This document shows positions 53,768-61,564 of a DNA stretch of 64,000 nt, one piece after another. The notes beneath the pieces were generated by a model, which ran no database searches, had not been told where the DNA came from, and saw only the letters and a list, made by a program, of their open reading frames with translations. The stretch covers positions 4,713-68,712 of the forward strand of contig CARDBT010000016.1 of the NCBI GenBank assembly GCA_948957135.1, written 5' to 3'. The stretch's first letter is position 1; every line of letters starts with the position of its first letter. This DNA is from COE1 sp910588595. GTDB lineage: Bacteria > Bacillota > Clostridia > Lachnospirales > Lachnospiraceae. The translations under genes and the position numbers were made by a program.

Positions 53768-55063
53768 ATGTTTGCAGATAGAGCCAAAATATATATCAGA
53801 AGCGGCAAGGGTGGAGACGGTCATGTATCCTTCCGGCGCGAAAAATATGTGCCAAACGGTGGTCCTGACGGTGGAGACGGAGGTAATGGCGGAAGTGTGA
53901 TCTTTGAAGTTGATGAAGGGCTCAATACACTGACTGATTTCCGTCATATCAGAAAATACTGTGCCCAGGACGGAGAACAGGGAGGAAAACGGAACTGCAG
54001 AGGAAAAAATGGAGGAGACATCATCGTAAAAGTTCCTGAGGGAACCGTTGTAAAGGAATTAGAATCTGGAAAGATCATCGCTGATATGTCAGGCGAAAAT
54101 CGCAGACAGACCATATTGAGCGGCGGAAAAGGCGGCAATGGAAACCAGCATTATGCCACATCCACCATGCAGGCACCCAAATACGCCCAACCTGGACAGC
54201 CTTCAAAGGAGCTTGATCTGTTTCTGGAATTGAAGGTGATCGCAGATGTAGGTCTTGTTGGATTTCCAAATGTTGGAAAATCTACCCTCTTGTCACGCGT
54301 CACAAATGCAAGACCCAAAATTGCCAACTACCATTTTACTACATTGAACCCCAATCTTGGCGTTGTGGATCTCGATGGTGGAAAGGGCTTTGTGATTGCT
54401 GACATTCCAGGACTCATAGAAGGAGCTTCCGAAGGCGTGGGACTTGGGCATGAATTTCTTCGTCATATTGAGCGCACGAAAGTCCTGATTCATTTAGTTG
54501 ATGCCGCCTCAACAGAAGGGCGTGATCCCATTGCAGATATTTATGCCATCAATAAAGAATTAGAAGCATACAATGAGGATATTGCACACCGACCGCAAGT
54601 GATTGCAGCCAACAAAATCGATGCGATCTATGCCGGGAATGACGAAGACCCTGTCGCAAAGATCAAAGAGGAGTTTGAACCGAAGGGAATTAAAGTTTTT
54701 CCAATATCGGCTGTTTCAGGTCAGGGTTTGAATGATCTTCTGTATTATGTAAGGGACCTGCTCAGCCAGATCAATGAGCCGCCAACAGTCTTTGAACCCG
54801 AATTTAATCCTGATACAGACATTGTTGTGGGAAATGAACCTTTTACTGTCGAATACGACGAAAAGAAAAATGAATATGTCGTTGAGGGTCCCCGCATCGA
54901 AAAAATGCTTGGATACACCAACCTTGAATCAGAGCGCGGCTTCAAATTCTTTCAGGAATTTCTCAAAAACAATGAAATCCTGGACGAGCTGGAGGCACTC
55001 GGCATCCAGGAAGGCGATACAGTAAGAATGTATGGGCTGGCATTTAGTTATTATAAAGAATAA
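53768..55063 (+). CDS. obgE: GTPase Obg
   Basis: Obg assists late 50S assembly and stress control. The 431-residue protein has the glycine-rich N-terminal Obg fold (SGKGGDGHVSFRREKYVPNG), the G domain (GFPNVGKST, DIPGLIEGASEGVGLG, ANKID) and the C-terminal OCT domain. Start ATG 53768, behind GAAAGG; a TTG at 53759 is the alternative. Confidence 0.96.
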   Translation: MFADRAKIYIRSGKGGDGHVSFRREKYVPNGGPDGGDGGNGGSVIFEVDEGLNTLTDFRHIRKYCAQDGEQGGKRNCRGKNGGDIIVKVPEGTVVKELESGKIIADMSGENRRQTILSGGKGGNGNQHYATSTMQAPKYAQPGQPSKELDLFLELKVIADVGLVGFPNVGKSTLLSRVTNARPKIANYHFTTLNPNLGVVDLDGGKGFVIADIPGLIEGASEGVGLGHEFLRHIERTKVLIHLVDAASTEGRDPIADIYAINKELEAYNEDIAHRPQVIAANKIDAIYAGNDEDPVAKIKEEFEPKGIKVFPISAVSGQGLNDLLYYVRDLLSQINEPPTVFEPEFNPDTDIVVGNEPFTVEYDEKKNEYVVEGPRIEKMLGYTNLESERGFKFFQEFLKNNEILDELEALGIQEGDTVRMYGLAFSYYKE

Positions 55064-55079
55064 AAGAAAGGGAAAAATT

Positions 55080-55370
55080 ATGACAAGCAAACAGAGATCT
55101 TACCTGAAAGGCCTGGCAATGAACATAGATCCGGTATTTCAGATTGGAAAAGCATCCGTGACCCCAGAGAACATTGATGCCATTTCTGAGGTTTTCAATA
55201 CCCACGAACTGATCAAAATAGCCGTTTTAAAGAATTGCATTGATGATCCAAAGGAAATTGCAAATGTTGTGGCTGAACGCACACACTCACAAGTAGTCCA
55301 GGTGATCGGAAAGAAGATCGTTTTATACAAACGTTTTAAGGAGAATCCTAAAATAGTTCTGCCCAAATAA
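55080..55370 (+). CDS. yhbY: RNA-binding protein YhbY (CRS1-YhbY domain)
   Basis: The 96-residue protein (MTSKQRSYLKGLAMNIDPVFQIGKASVT, then a GxxxxLYK-like end) is a stand-alone CRM domain that binds pre-50S particles. It follows obgE by 16 bases and precedes nadD, as in other Firmicutes. Confidence 0.93.
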   Translation: MTSKQRSYLKGLAMNIDPVFQIGKASVTPENIDAISEVFNTHELIKIAVLKNCIDDPKEIANVVAERTHSQVVQVIGKKIVLYKRFKENPKIVLPK

Positions 55371-55386
55371 GCGATGGAGGTATTCC

Positions 55387-55998
55387 ATGAAAAACGGAAA
55401 GCGAATCGGAATCATGGGGGGCACTTTTAATCCCATTCACAACGGTCATCTGCTGTTAGCCCAGAGGGCGCAGGAACAAGTTTTGTTGGATAAAGTTCTA
55501 TTTATGCCAAGCGGCAATTCATATATGAAAGAAAATGTTCTTGAGACACAGAAGCGGGTAGACATGGTAGCATTAGCGATCAGGAAATATCCTGATTTCG
55601 AGCTGTCCATGATAGAAGCCCAAAAATCCGGAAACACATACACCTTTGAAACACTGAAATTCCTGACAAGATCAAATCCTCAAGAACAGTACTTTTTTAT
55701 TATCGGAGCTGATATTCTGTTTCAGATTGAACAGTGGCGAAATCCGGAACAGATTTTCCAGAGGGCAGTGTTAGTCTGCGCGGTACGCGACGACTATGAT
55801 ATCGATGCGATCCACAAAAAAGGAAACGTCTTAGCGGCATCAGGAGCAGATATTATTTATCTAAACATGCCCAGATTAGATATATCATCTACAGATATAA
55901 GAGCAAAAGTCAGAAGCAGCCTGTCCATCTCGGAGTTGGTTCCACCAGAGGTTGCACACTATATAGAACAGGAGCATTTATATTATGAAGAAGATTAA
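55387..55998 (+). CDS. nadD: Nicotinate-nucleotide adenylyltransferase
   Basis: NadD makes deamido-NAD from NaMN and ATP. The 203-residue protein has GIMGGTFNPIHNGHL (T/HxGH motif) and DISSTDIRAKV near the C-terminus. It overlaps yqeK by 14 bases. Confidence 0.95.
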   Translation: MKNGKRIGIMGGTFNPIHNGHLLLAQRAQEQVLLDKVLFMPSGNSYMKENVLETQKRVDMVALAIRKYPDFELSMIEAQKSGNTYTFETLKFLTRSNPQEQYFFIIGADILFQIEQWRNPEQIFQRAVLVCAVRDDYDIDAIHKKGNVLAASGADIIYLNMPRLDISSTDIRAKVRSSLSISELVPPEVAHYIEQEHLYYEED

Positions 55999-56590
55999 GA
56001 AATACTTAAAAAAGCATTTGACAAAAGATCGATATCATCATACCCTTGGTGTAGCATATACAGCTATTGCGATGGCAATGCGGTATAATCCTGAGACTGG
56101 AAATTCTAATTTTATAAAAAGGGCTGAGATCGCAGGGCTTCTCCACGACTGTGCAAAATGTATGGACAATGACAAAAAACTTCGTATTTGTGAGAGAAAC
56201 AATATTCCGTATAACAGCTTCGAAGCAAGCCATCCATATCTTTTGCACGGAAGGGTTGGGGCTTATATTGCTCAAACAAAATTTGATATTCATGATGAGG
56301 ACATCCTCCAGGCGATCACATGGCATACCACAGGGCGTCCTGATATGTCGCTGCTTGAAAAAATAATCTTTATTGCTGATTATATAGAACCTTCCCGCAA
56401 TCCAATACCAGAGCTCGATGAGATCCGTCAGCTTGCATTTATTGATATTGATAAAGCAATGGAAAAAATCTTGTCAAACACGCTTAAATTTCTGGAGTCA
56501 AAGGGAAATCCAATAGATAAAATGACACAGACAACCTATGACAGCATTGTACGATATTCTGCATCATATAAAGGAGGAAATCTTGCTTGA
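55985..56590 (+). CDS. yqeK: HD-domain hydrolase YqeK
   Basis: The 201-residue protein has the HD signature (RYHHTLGVAYTA, GLLHDCAKCM, then HG and ITWHTTG) and IADYIEPSR. YqeK proteins split diadenosine tetraphosphate symmetrically. It overlaps nadD and, by four bases, rsfS. Confidence 0.93.
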   Translation: MKKIKKYLKKHLTKDRYHHTLGVAYTAIAMAMRYNPETGNSNFIKRAEIAGLLHDCAKCMDNDKKLRICERNNIPYNSFEASHPYLLHGRVGAYIAQTKFDIHDEDILQAITWHTTGRPDMSLLEKIIFIADYIEPSRNPIPELDEIRQLAFIDIDKAMEKILSNTLKFLESKGNPIDKMTQTTYDSIVRYSASYKGGNLA

Positions 56591-56937
56591 ACACGATAAA
56601 TAATACTTTAAAGACAATTGTTGATGCCCTTGAAAATAAGAAGGCAGAAGAGTTGCAGCTGATTGATATCAGGGAAGTATCGACAATCGCAGATTACTTT
56701 GTGATCACAAACGGGACAAACATGAGTCAGATCCAGGCATTGGCTGACAATGTAGAAGAGAAGCTTGCCATAAATGGAATCCATCCAAGAAGTGTGGAGG
56801 GTTACAACACTGCAAACTGGATACTGATGGATTACAACGACATTCTGGTGCACATATTTGATAAGGAAAGTCGTGGCTTCTATGATCTGGAGCGCATGTG
56901 GCGCGATGGAAAAGTTATTGATGTAAAGTCAATATAA
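56587..56937 (+). CDS. rsfS: Ribosomal silencing factor RsfS
   Basis: RsfS binds L14 and keeps subunits apart in starved cells. The 116-residue protein shows VDALENKKAEELQLIDIRE, IADYFVITNGTN and GYNTANWILMDYNDILVHIF. It starts at TTG 56587, within the yqeK stop (TTGA), nine bases after AAGGAGG. Confidence 0.94.
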   Translation: MNTINNTLKTIVDALENKKAEELQLIDIREVSTIADYFVITNGTNMSQIQALADNVEEKLAINGIHPRSVEGYNTANWILMDYNDILVHIFDKESRGFYDLERMWRDGKVIDVKSI

Positions 56938-56964
56938 GTTTTTATATAATTCTGATACCTGTGT

Positions 56965-57006
56965 AATCGAGTAGGGGAGAAGGTCATTCCTCTACTCGAT
57001 TTTTAA
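56965..57006 (+). terminator. Terminator after rsfS
   Basis: AATCGAGTAG (56965-56974) and CTACTCGATT (56992-57001) form a perfect 10-bp stem, extended inside by GGGGA/TTCCT, followed by TTTTTAATT. It also separates rsfS from the convergent lexA. Confidence 0.85.
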
Positions 57007-57041
57007 TTAAAACTCAAAACTATGTATAAAGCCAATGAAAT

Positions 57042-57659
57042 TTAGTGATATAGACGAAATACACCATATACTTTTCCCAGAATCTCTACATCATCTAAAA
57101 TAATAGGATCCATTGTGTCATTCTCCGGCTGGAGTCTGTAATGCCCATCTTCCTTATAGTAAGTCTTTACAGTGGCAGAATCATCGACCAAAGCGACAAC
57201 AGTGTCACCATTTTCAGCAGTATTGCATGCATGGATAAAAATCTGATCTCCGTTAAAAATGCCGGCATTGATCATACTGTCACCTTTCACCCTCAATACA
57301 AATGAATCACCAGCTGGCACCATCTCTGCAGGAATCGGGAAATAACCCTCAATATTCTGTTCAGCAAGAATCGGCAAACCAGCTGCGACAGTTCCCACAA
57401 TAGGAATACTCGTCATCTCGTGTCTGACCATCTGGAAACTATCATCCATGATCTCAATAGCCCGGGGTTTTGTCGGGTCTCTTCTGATATATCCGTTCTT
57501 CTCAAGTGTCTCAAGATGAGAGTGAACAGAGGAAGTGGACTTAAGGTTTACTGCCTCACAGATTTCTCGAACTGATGGCGGATAACCTTTCCTGAGGATC
57601 TCCGCTTTAATGAATTCCAAAATTTCTTTTTGTTTTACTGTTATTTTACCATATGCCAT
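57042..57659 (-). CDS. lexA: SOS repressor LexA
   Basis: The 205-residue protein (ATG at 57657-57659, GGAGG upstream) has the N-terminal winged helix (PPSVREICEAVNLKSTSSVHSHL), the cleavage site Ala93-Gly94 (GTVAAGLP) and the Ser128/Lys165 dyad (KGDSMIN, SATVKTY). RecA-triggered self-cleavage should release the SOS genes. It faces a YneA-like gene across a region with several candidate LexA boxes, one of which overlaps its own -35. Confidence 0.96.
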   Translation of the reverse strand: MAYGKITVKQKEILEFIKAEILRKGYPPSVREICEAVNLKSTSSVHSHLETLEKNGYIRRDPTKPRAIEIMDDSFQMVRHEMTSIPIVGTVAAGLPILAEQNIEGYFPIPAEMVPAGDSFVLRVKGDSMINAGIFNGDQIFIHACNTAENGDTVVALVDDSATVKTYYKEDGHYRLQPENDTMDPIILDDVEILGKVYGVFRLYH

Positions 57660-57681
57660 ATTTAATGCCTCCTTTTTTGTT

Positions 57682-57710
57682 ATTATAACATACCTTGCAG
57701 AAAATTGCAA
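57682..57710 (-). promoter_or_regulatory. lexA promoter
   Basis: On the reverse strand TTGCAA (57705-57710), 17 bases, TATAAT (57682-57687). The -35 overlaps the first LexA-like box. Confidence 0.65.
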
Positions 57711-57828
57711 ACATATATTCCGAAAAATTGTTTGGAAATTTTATTGGAAAGTATTGACAAGCAAAACTTTGTTCTGTATAATCTGTTTTAAACAGCTGTT
57801 CGGAATAATTGTTTGGAAATTATGTTCG
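57708..57828. promoter_or_regulatory. Cluster of LexA (SOS) boxes
   Basis: Four sites share a half-site-N4-half-site form related to the Gram-positive consensus CGAAC-N4-GTTCG: CAAAC-ATAT-ATTCC (57708-57721), CGAAA-AATT-GTTTG (57721-57734), GGAAT-AATT-GTTTG (57802-57815) and GGAAA-TTAT-GTTCG (57815-57828). They come in two adjacent pairs, one at the lexA -35 and one downstream of the yneA-like -10. Confidence 0.7.
57754..57782 (+). promoter_or_regulatory. Perfect-consensus promoter of the yneA-like gene
   Basis: TTGACA (57754-57759), 17 bases, TATAAT (57777-57782): both hexamers match consensus exactly. Flanking SOS boxes would keep this very strong promoter off until damage. Confidence 0.8.
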
Positions 57829-57855
57829 TTTTATTTGCTGCAAAGGAGTTAATTT

Positions 57856-58230
57856 ATGAATAATACAGATTACACAACAAAGGCGCTGATCAACAGGCAA
57901 AACCGTAGAAGACAAGTGAGACAGCATAGGATTGCACTGATCCTGTCTCTGTTCTCCATTATCACAGCATCAATTTTGCTTATTTCTTTTTCGACAGAAG
58001 CAAACGATATGGAGCATCAGCCCTCCTATAAATACTATAAGAGTATCGAAATAACGAAAGGTGACACCTTATGGTCGATCGCCAATGACAATTTTGACTC
58101 AGCACACTATAAAGACATCAATGAATATGTATCAGAAGTAAAAAAGCTGAATACACTGTCCTCTAATGACATTATTGCTGGGCGCTATGTTATCGTTCCG
58201 TATTACGCATCTGAATTTGTCAGTGATTAG
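57856..58230 (+). CDS. YneA-like SOS cell division inhibitor (LysM protein)
   Basis: The 124-residue protein has a short basic cytoplasmic N-terminus, one membrane helix (about 27-45) and an extracellular LysM domain (IEITKGDTLWSIANDNF ... IIAGRYVIVPYY). The size, topology and divergent position beside lexA match Bacillus YneA, which blocks division during DNA damage. Sequence identity to YneA is low, so the function is inferred from architecture and control. AAGGAG precedes the ATG. Confidence 0.82.
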   Translation: MNNTDYTTKALINRQNRRRQVRQHRIALILSLFSIITASILLISFSTEANDMEHQPSYKYYKSIEITKGDTLWSIANDNFDSAHYKDINEYVSEVKKLNTLSSNDIIAGRYVIVPYYASEFVSD

Positions 58231-58267
58231 TAACTTTTGGAGCTGATCCCTCGATCCAAAAGTTACT
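58229..58267. repeat. 13-bp-arm inverted repeat between yneA-like and xerS-like genes
   Basis: AGTAACTTTTGGA (58229-58241) and TCCAAAAGTTACT (58255-58267) pair perfectly around a 13-base loop. Neither strand has a T-run, so it is either an imperfect bidirectional terminator or something else, for example a recombination-related site next to the recombinase gene. Confidence 0.6.
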
Positions 58268-58287
58268 AACAAAAGTTCCTAAGTTTA

Positions 58288-59349
58288 TCAGCGCTTTTCC
58301 CTTAGAGTGACAGCTTTCGCTGCCTGACGGCGTCTGTCCTCCTCGAGCGCAGCATAATGCTTTCTGGTGGTATTGACATCCTTATGGCCAAGAACGTCCG
58401 CCACAAGATAAATATCCCCTGTTTCCCTGTATAGAGTTGTACCGTAAGTACTTCGCAGCTTGTGAGGGGTGATCTTTTTGAGCGTAGTGACAACCGAAGC
58501 ATACTTTTTAACGAGATTCTCCACTGCGCGCACCGTGATTCGCTTATTTTGCATAGACAGAAACAGTGCGTCTTCGTGGCCCTGAACAGGAGTCATGGCT
58601 GTGCGCTGTTCGAGATAATCGAGCAGCGCAAGCTCGACCTCTTCACCAAAGTATACAACAGCTTCATAACCACCTTTGCGCCGTATTTTAACACCGTTGT
58701 TCTTGAAGTCTATATCCTGTATATCAATACCTACGCACTCTGATACACGGATCCCTGTTCCAAGCATCAGTGTCAGCAGGGCAATATCTCTCAATTTATT
58801 TTTCTCGTGATACTGCATCTGTTTTTGGGTAAGATTTTCCCCGGTTTCGACTGTATCAAGCAATATGGCTACCTCATCAGGATCCAGTCGGACAATTTCC
58901 TTATCATGCAGTTTAGGCATTTGGACAAGAGCGGCAGGATTTTTTTCAATCATCTCATTTTTGAAAAAATAGTTGTAAAAACTTCGCAAAGAAGCAAGCT
59001 TTCTAGCCTTCCCCCTCTCGTCATTCATATATTCCTTGCCTTCTTTGGTATAATAAGTGCAGTGTTCCAAATACTCTTCAATATCCATCCTTGTAATCAG
59101 ATCCAGGATTTCAAGTCGATATTCCTTGATGGGTGTTTTTCTGAATACGGAATTATTATCATGAAGGTACTCGAAAAAGACCCGGATATCGTATGCATAT
59201 GCAACACGTGTCCTGCTCGATATGTATTCCTGCATTCCCCGGAAATACTGCCCGCAAAAGGGTGGAAGAGTGTCCAGTATTTCTCTTAAGTGTACTATAT
59301 TTTTCTTGTTTACCTCATCGTGATAGGTTGACTTATTTACTTTCTCCAC
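58288..59349 (-). CDS. XerS-like tyrosine recombinase
   Basis: The 353-residue protein has an N-terminal core-binding domain and a C-terminal catalytic domain with the Arg (GTGIRVSECVGID), Lys (RRKGGYE), HKLRSTYGTTLY (His-xx-Arg), HKDVNTTRKHY (His and nucleophile Tyr). Length and layout resemble the single-recombinase XerS system of streptococci, which acts alone at an atypical dif site next to its gene, more than XerC/D or phage integrases. The GTG start has GGGAG upstream. No phage or element genes adjoin it. Confidence 0.8.
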   Translation of the reverse strand: MEKVNKSTYHDEVNKKNIVHLREILDTLPPFCGQYFRGMQEYISSRTRVAYAYDIRVFFEYLHDNNSVFRKTPIKEYRLEILDLITRMDIEEYLEHCTYYTKEGKEYMNDERGKARKLASLRSFYNYFFKNEMIEKNPAALVQMPKLHDKEIVRLDPDEVAILLDTVETGENLTQKQMQYHEKNKLRDIALLTLMLGTGIRVSECVGIDIQDIDFKNNGVKIRRKGGYEAVVYFGEEVELALLDYLEQRTAMTPVQGHEDALFLSMQNKRITVRAVENLVKKYASVVTTLKKITPHKLRSTYGTTLYRETGDIYLVADVLGHKDVNTTRKHYAALEEDRRRQAAKAVTLREKR

Positions 59350-59403
59350 TTGAGCAACTCCCTAATAATTTACAAATCTTTAGTATAAATATCCCCAATA
59401 ATA

Positions 59404-59412
59404 TGCTATAAT
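59404..59412 (+). promoter_or_regulatory. Extended -10 promoter of the AI-2E family gene
   Basis: TGcTATAAT (59404-59412), about 65 bases before the start at 59479. Confidence 0.45.
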
Positions 59413-59415
59413 CAT

Positions 59416-59443
59416 ATTATACCATTTTACAAAAAAATTCCAA
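59416..59443 (-). promoter_or_regulatory. Candidate xerS-like promoter
   Basis: On the reverse strand TTGGAA (59438-59443), 16 bases, TATAAT (59416-59421). The -35 lies in the left arm of an inverted repeat. Confidence 0.45.
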
Positions 59444-59456
59444 TAAAAAATTGGAA
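59438..59456. repeat. Short perfect inverted repeat upstream of the xerS-like gene
   Basis: TTCCAAT (59438-59444), AAAAA, ATTGGAA (59450-59456). Its size and AT-rich flanks are compatible with a dif-like recombinase site or an operator shared by the two divergent genes. No comparison was possible. Confidence 0.4.
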
Positions 59457-59478
59457 AAGATAGGAGACTGGTCAGAAA

Positions 59479-60870
59479 ATGAAAAATAATAAAGAATATA
59501 TTAAATGGGGGCTTACAGCATTTTTAGTGATTCTTGGAGGTTTTGCGAGTTATTATGTGATCTTTCATGTTGACAGTCTTTCTTTGACTCTAAGAAATCT
59601 TTTTACGATACTAATGCCGATCATAGATGGTTTCATACTCGCATACTTGCTTGCTCCGCTTGTAAATGCAACAGAGCGTGTTATCACAACCCCCTTTTTT
59701 GCCCTGATCAAAAAAGAGGATAAAAGAAATCCAAAACGTTTCCTTTCCATTATTATTACTGATGTATTTGTTTTGTGGGCGGTGTATACTTTTTTCTCAG
59801 TCGTCATACCGCAAATTGCGAACAGTATCCGAACTATACTAGAGCAGTTTCCCAATTATATCAACACATTTGGTTTATGGATCTCAAAACTCTTAAATGA
59901 CAACCCGGAGTTTCAGAAAAGTGTTATGGAATTTTTAAACGAATCTTCCATGGATTTTACAACTGTAATCAATACCAAATTGTTGCCTCAACTTAACAGC
60001 ATTAACAATGTAACAGAGATGTTATCACAGTTTAGTGGAATCATCAATGTGATCACATCTGTTTCGATGAGTGTGTATTCAATATTTAAAGAAATATGGA
60101 ATTTAGTGATTGGATTTGTCATATCCATTTATTTATTAGCCAGCAAGGAATTGTTTGCAGCACAGGCGAAAAAAGTGGTGTATGCGTTTTGTTCCGTTAA
60201 CCGTGCAAATCGCTTTATAAGCAATGTGCGTTTTGCACATAAAACTTTTGGTGGATTCTTTGTTGGAAAAATATTGGATTCCATCATTATCGGTGTAATT
60301 TGTTTTGCTGTTACAAGCATACTTGGAACACCATTTTGCGTATTGATCAGTGTAATTATCGGAGTTACAAATATCATCCCATTTTTTGGACCTTTTTTGG
60401 GTGCGATTCCATCTACATTATTGATTCTATTTATTGATCCGTTACAGGCTCTCTATTTTGTAATATTTGTCATAATACTACAGCAGGTTGATGGAAATAT
60501 TATAGGGCCTAAAATACTCGGAAGTTCCACCGGATTATCAAGTTTTTGGGTAATCTTCTCAATCACATTGTTTGGTGGTATCTGGGGAATTTTGGGAATG
60601 ATCATTGGTGTGCCAATTTTTGCCATATTATTTGCCTTTATGAAATCTTTGATCGAGACAAAACTCTCTGCAAAAAATTTATCTCCAGAAACTCGAAAAT
60701 ATCTGCGATTGCTATATATCGATATCGATTCAAAAGAATATAAGGAATTTCCTGAAAATGCCAAAAAACCTTTTGCAGATATCACACAGATTCTAGTCAA
60801 AGGACACGAAAAGATGAAATTAAAACAAGAAAATATTAAAGCAAATGACTCTATAGATGATAACAAATAA
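59479..60870 (+). CDS. AI-2E family (UPF0118) membrane permease
   Basis: The 463-residue protein has about eight membrane helices and the family motifs (PQIANSIRTILEQFPNYI, FVISIYLLASKELF, LGTPFCVLISVIIGVTNIIPFFGPFLGAIP, ILQQVDGNIIGPKILG). Members export small molecules or act as ion antiporters; the substrate is not readable. It has a soluble C-terminal tail of about 60 residues. AGGAG lies 12 bases before the ATG. Confidence 0.88.
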   Translation: MKNNKEYIKWGLTAFLVILGGFASYYVIFHVDSLSLTLRNLFTILMPIIDGFILAYLLAPLVNATERVITTPFFALIKKEDKRNPKRFLSIIITDVFVLWAVYTFFSVVIPQIANSIRTILEQFPNYINTFGLWISKLLNDNPEFQKSVMEFLNESSMDFTTVINTKLLPQLNSINNVTEMLSQFSGIINVITSVSMSVYSIFKEIWNLVIGFVISIYLLASKELFAAQAKKVVYAFCSVNRANRFISNVRFAHKTFGGFFVGKILDSIIIGVICFAVTSILGTPFCVLISVIIGVTNIIPFFGPFLGAIPSTLLILFIDPLQALYFVIFVIILQQVDGNIIGPKILGSSTGLSSFWVIFSITLFGGIWGILGMIIGVPIFAILFAFMKSLIETKLSAKNLSPETRKYLRLLYIDIDSKEYKEFPENAKKPFADITQILVKGHEKMKLKQENIKANDSIDDNK

Positions 60871-60874
60871 TCTT

Positions 60875-60906
60875 AAAAATACCTGCAGGCCTGCAGGTAT
60901 TTTTAT
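60875..60906 (+). terminator. Terminator after the permease gene
   Basis: A perfect 30-base palindrome (60875-60904, centre GGCC) with a T-run in its right arm and after it. Confidence 0.85.
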
Positions 60907-60960
60907 TTATAAATAAATCCTCAAACGCTAACATATTGTTATTGCAAATGTACAATAAGA

Positions 60961-61240
60961 GCGAAATCAAAATGTATTACATTGAAAATATCAATCATTA
61001 AGATTTCTCATAAAACAAATTTGAAAATGTAGAAACCCAAAATATTAGATTGTAAATATCAATTCATTAAGAATCCTCATAAAAACAAATTTATCAATAC
61101 AGAAACCCAAAATATTAGATTACAAAAATCAATCCATTAACAATCCTCATAAAAACAAACCAAACAGTGCAAATATCAAAAAATTCGAGAACTAAAACAC
61201 CAATAATTGATAATCCCAATACTTTAACGAATAGTTGGCG
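60961..61240. repeat. 70-bp tandem repeats (three clear copies, a fourth degenerate)
   Basis: Copies at 60961-61030, 61031-61100 and 61101-61170 keep an exact 70-base period; copies 2 and 3 share AGAAACCCAAAATATTAGAT and a CCTCATAAAAACAAA core, copy 1 is more diverged, and 61171-61240 keeps only the CAAT..ATAATCC part. The stretch lies in a 690-bp gene-free gap (60871-61564). The reverse strand of each copy reads FVFMRIxNxLIFxI and a stop, so the array may derive from the 3' end of a lost gene. Confidence 0.75.
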
Positions 61241-61293
61241 TAGAAATCCCGCAAGACCAAGAACAATCACGCTACAACTATTCGTTAAAGTAT
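61219..61293. repeat. Inverted repeat with 19-bp perfect arms
   Basis: 61219-61237 (ATACTTTAACGAATAGTTG) and 61275-61293 are exact inverse complements, with a 37-base centre that contains a partial continuation (GCGT). It could form a cruciform or a stable RNA hairpin. It is neither a terminator nor a recognised transposon end. Confidence 0.7.
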
Positions 61294-61510
61294 GCTTTTG
61301 CGAATAAATAGATACCACTTCTATTTTCCCGTTTTCGAGAACTACAAATCGTTTTTTCAATAAAATCTATCGCAAATAAAATCAGAAAAATATTTAAGAT
61401 AAACTTTTGAAAAGCAATGATTGATAATATAAAAAATCCAAAATAGATTGAACGACAATTAATTTATTCGCTTAGAAAAGCTGTATAAAACTCTATGAGG
61501 AAAATGATTC

Positions 61511-61532
61511 TGATCAAAAATGATTTTGATCA
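61511..61532. repeat. Inverted repeat before the GGDEF terminator
   Basis: TGATCAAAA (61511-61519) and TTTTGATCA (61524-61532) pair perfectly with a 4-base loop. It follows the GGDEF terminator on the reverse strand. Confidence 0.5.
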
Positions 61533-61537
61533 ATAAG

Positions 61538-61561
61538 AAAAGCTGCGTGTCATACGCAGCC
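61538..61561 (-). terminator. Terminator of the GGDEF gene
   Basis: GCTGCG (61542-61547) and CGCAGC (61555-61560), 7-base loop, flanked by A-runs and T-runs so it can act on either strand. Confidence 0.75.
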
Positions 61562-61564
61562 TTT

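Noticed and set aside
60961..61240. CRISPR array
   Set aside because: The repeats are 70 bases, directly adjacent and diverged, without constant repeats separated by unique spacers; no cas genes are present.
61219..61293. Integron attC site
   Set aside because: The arms are perfect without the extrahelical bases of attC, and the end heptamers (CTTTAAC/GTTAAAG) do not obey RYYYAAC/GTTRRRY.
61115..61360. 81-codon reverse-strand frame with a hydrophobic product
   Set aside because: It needs a TTG start without ribosome site and runs through the 19-bp inverted repeat and a 70-bp repeat unit; I treat it as repeat-derived, though a decayed gene is possible.
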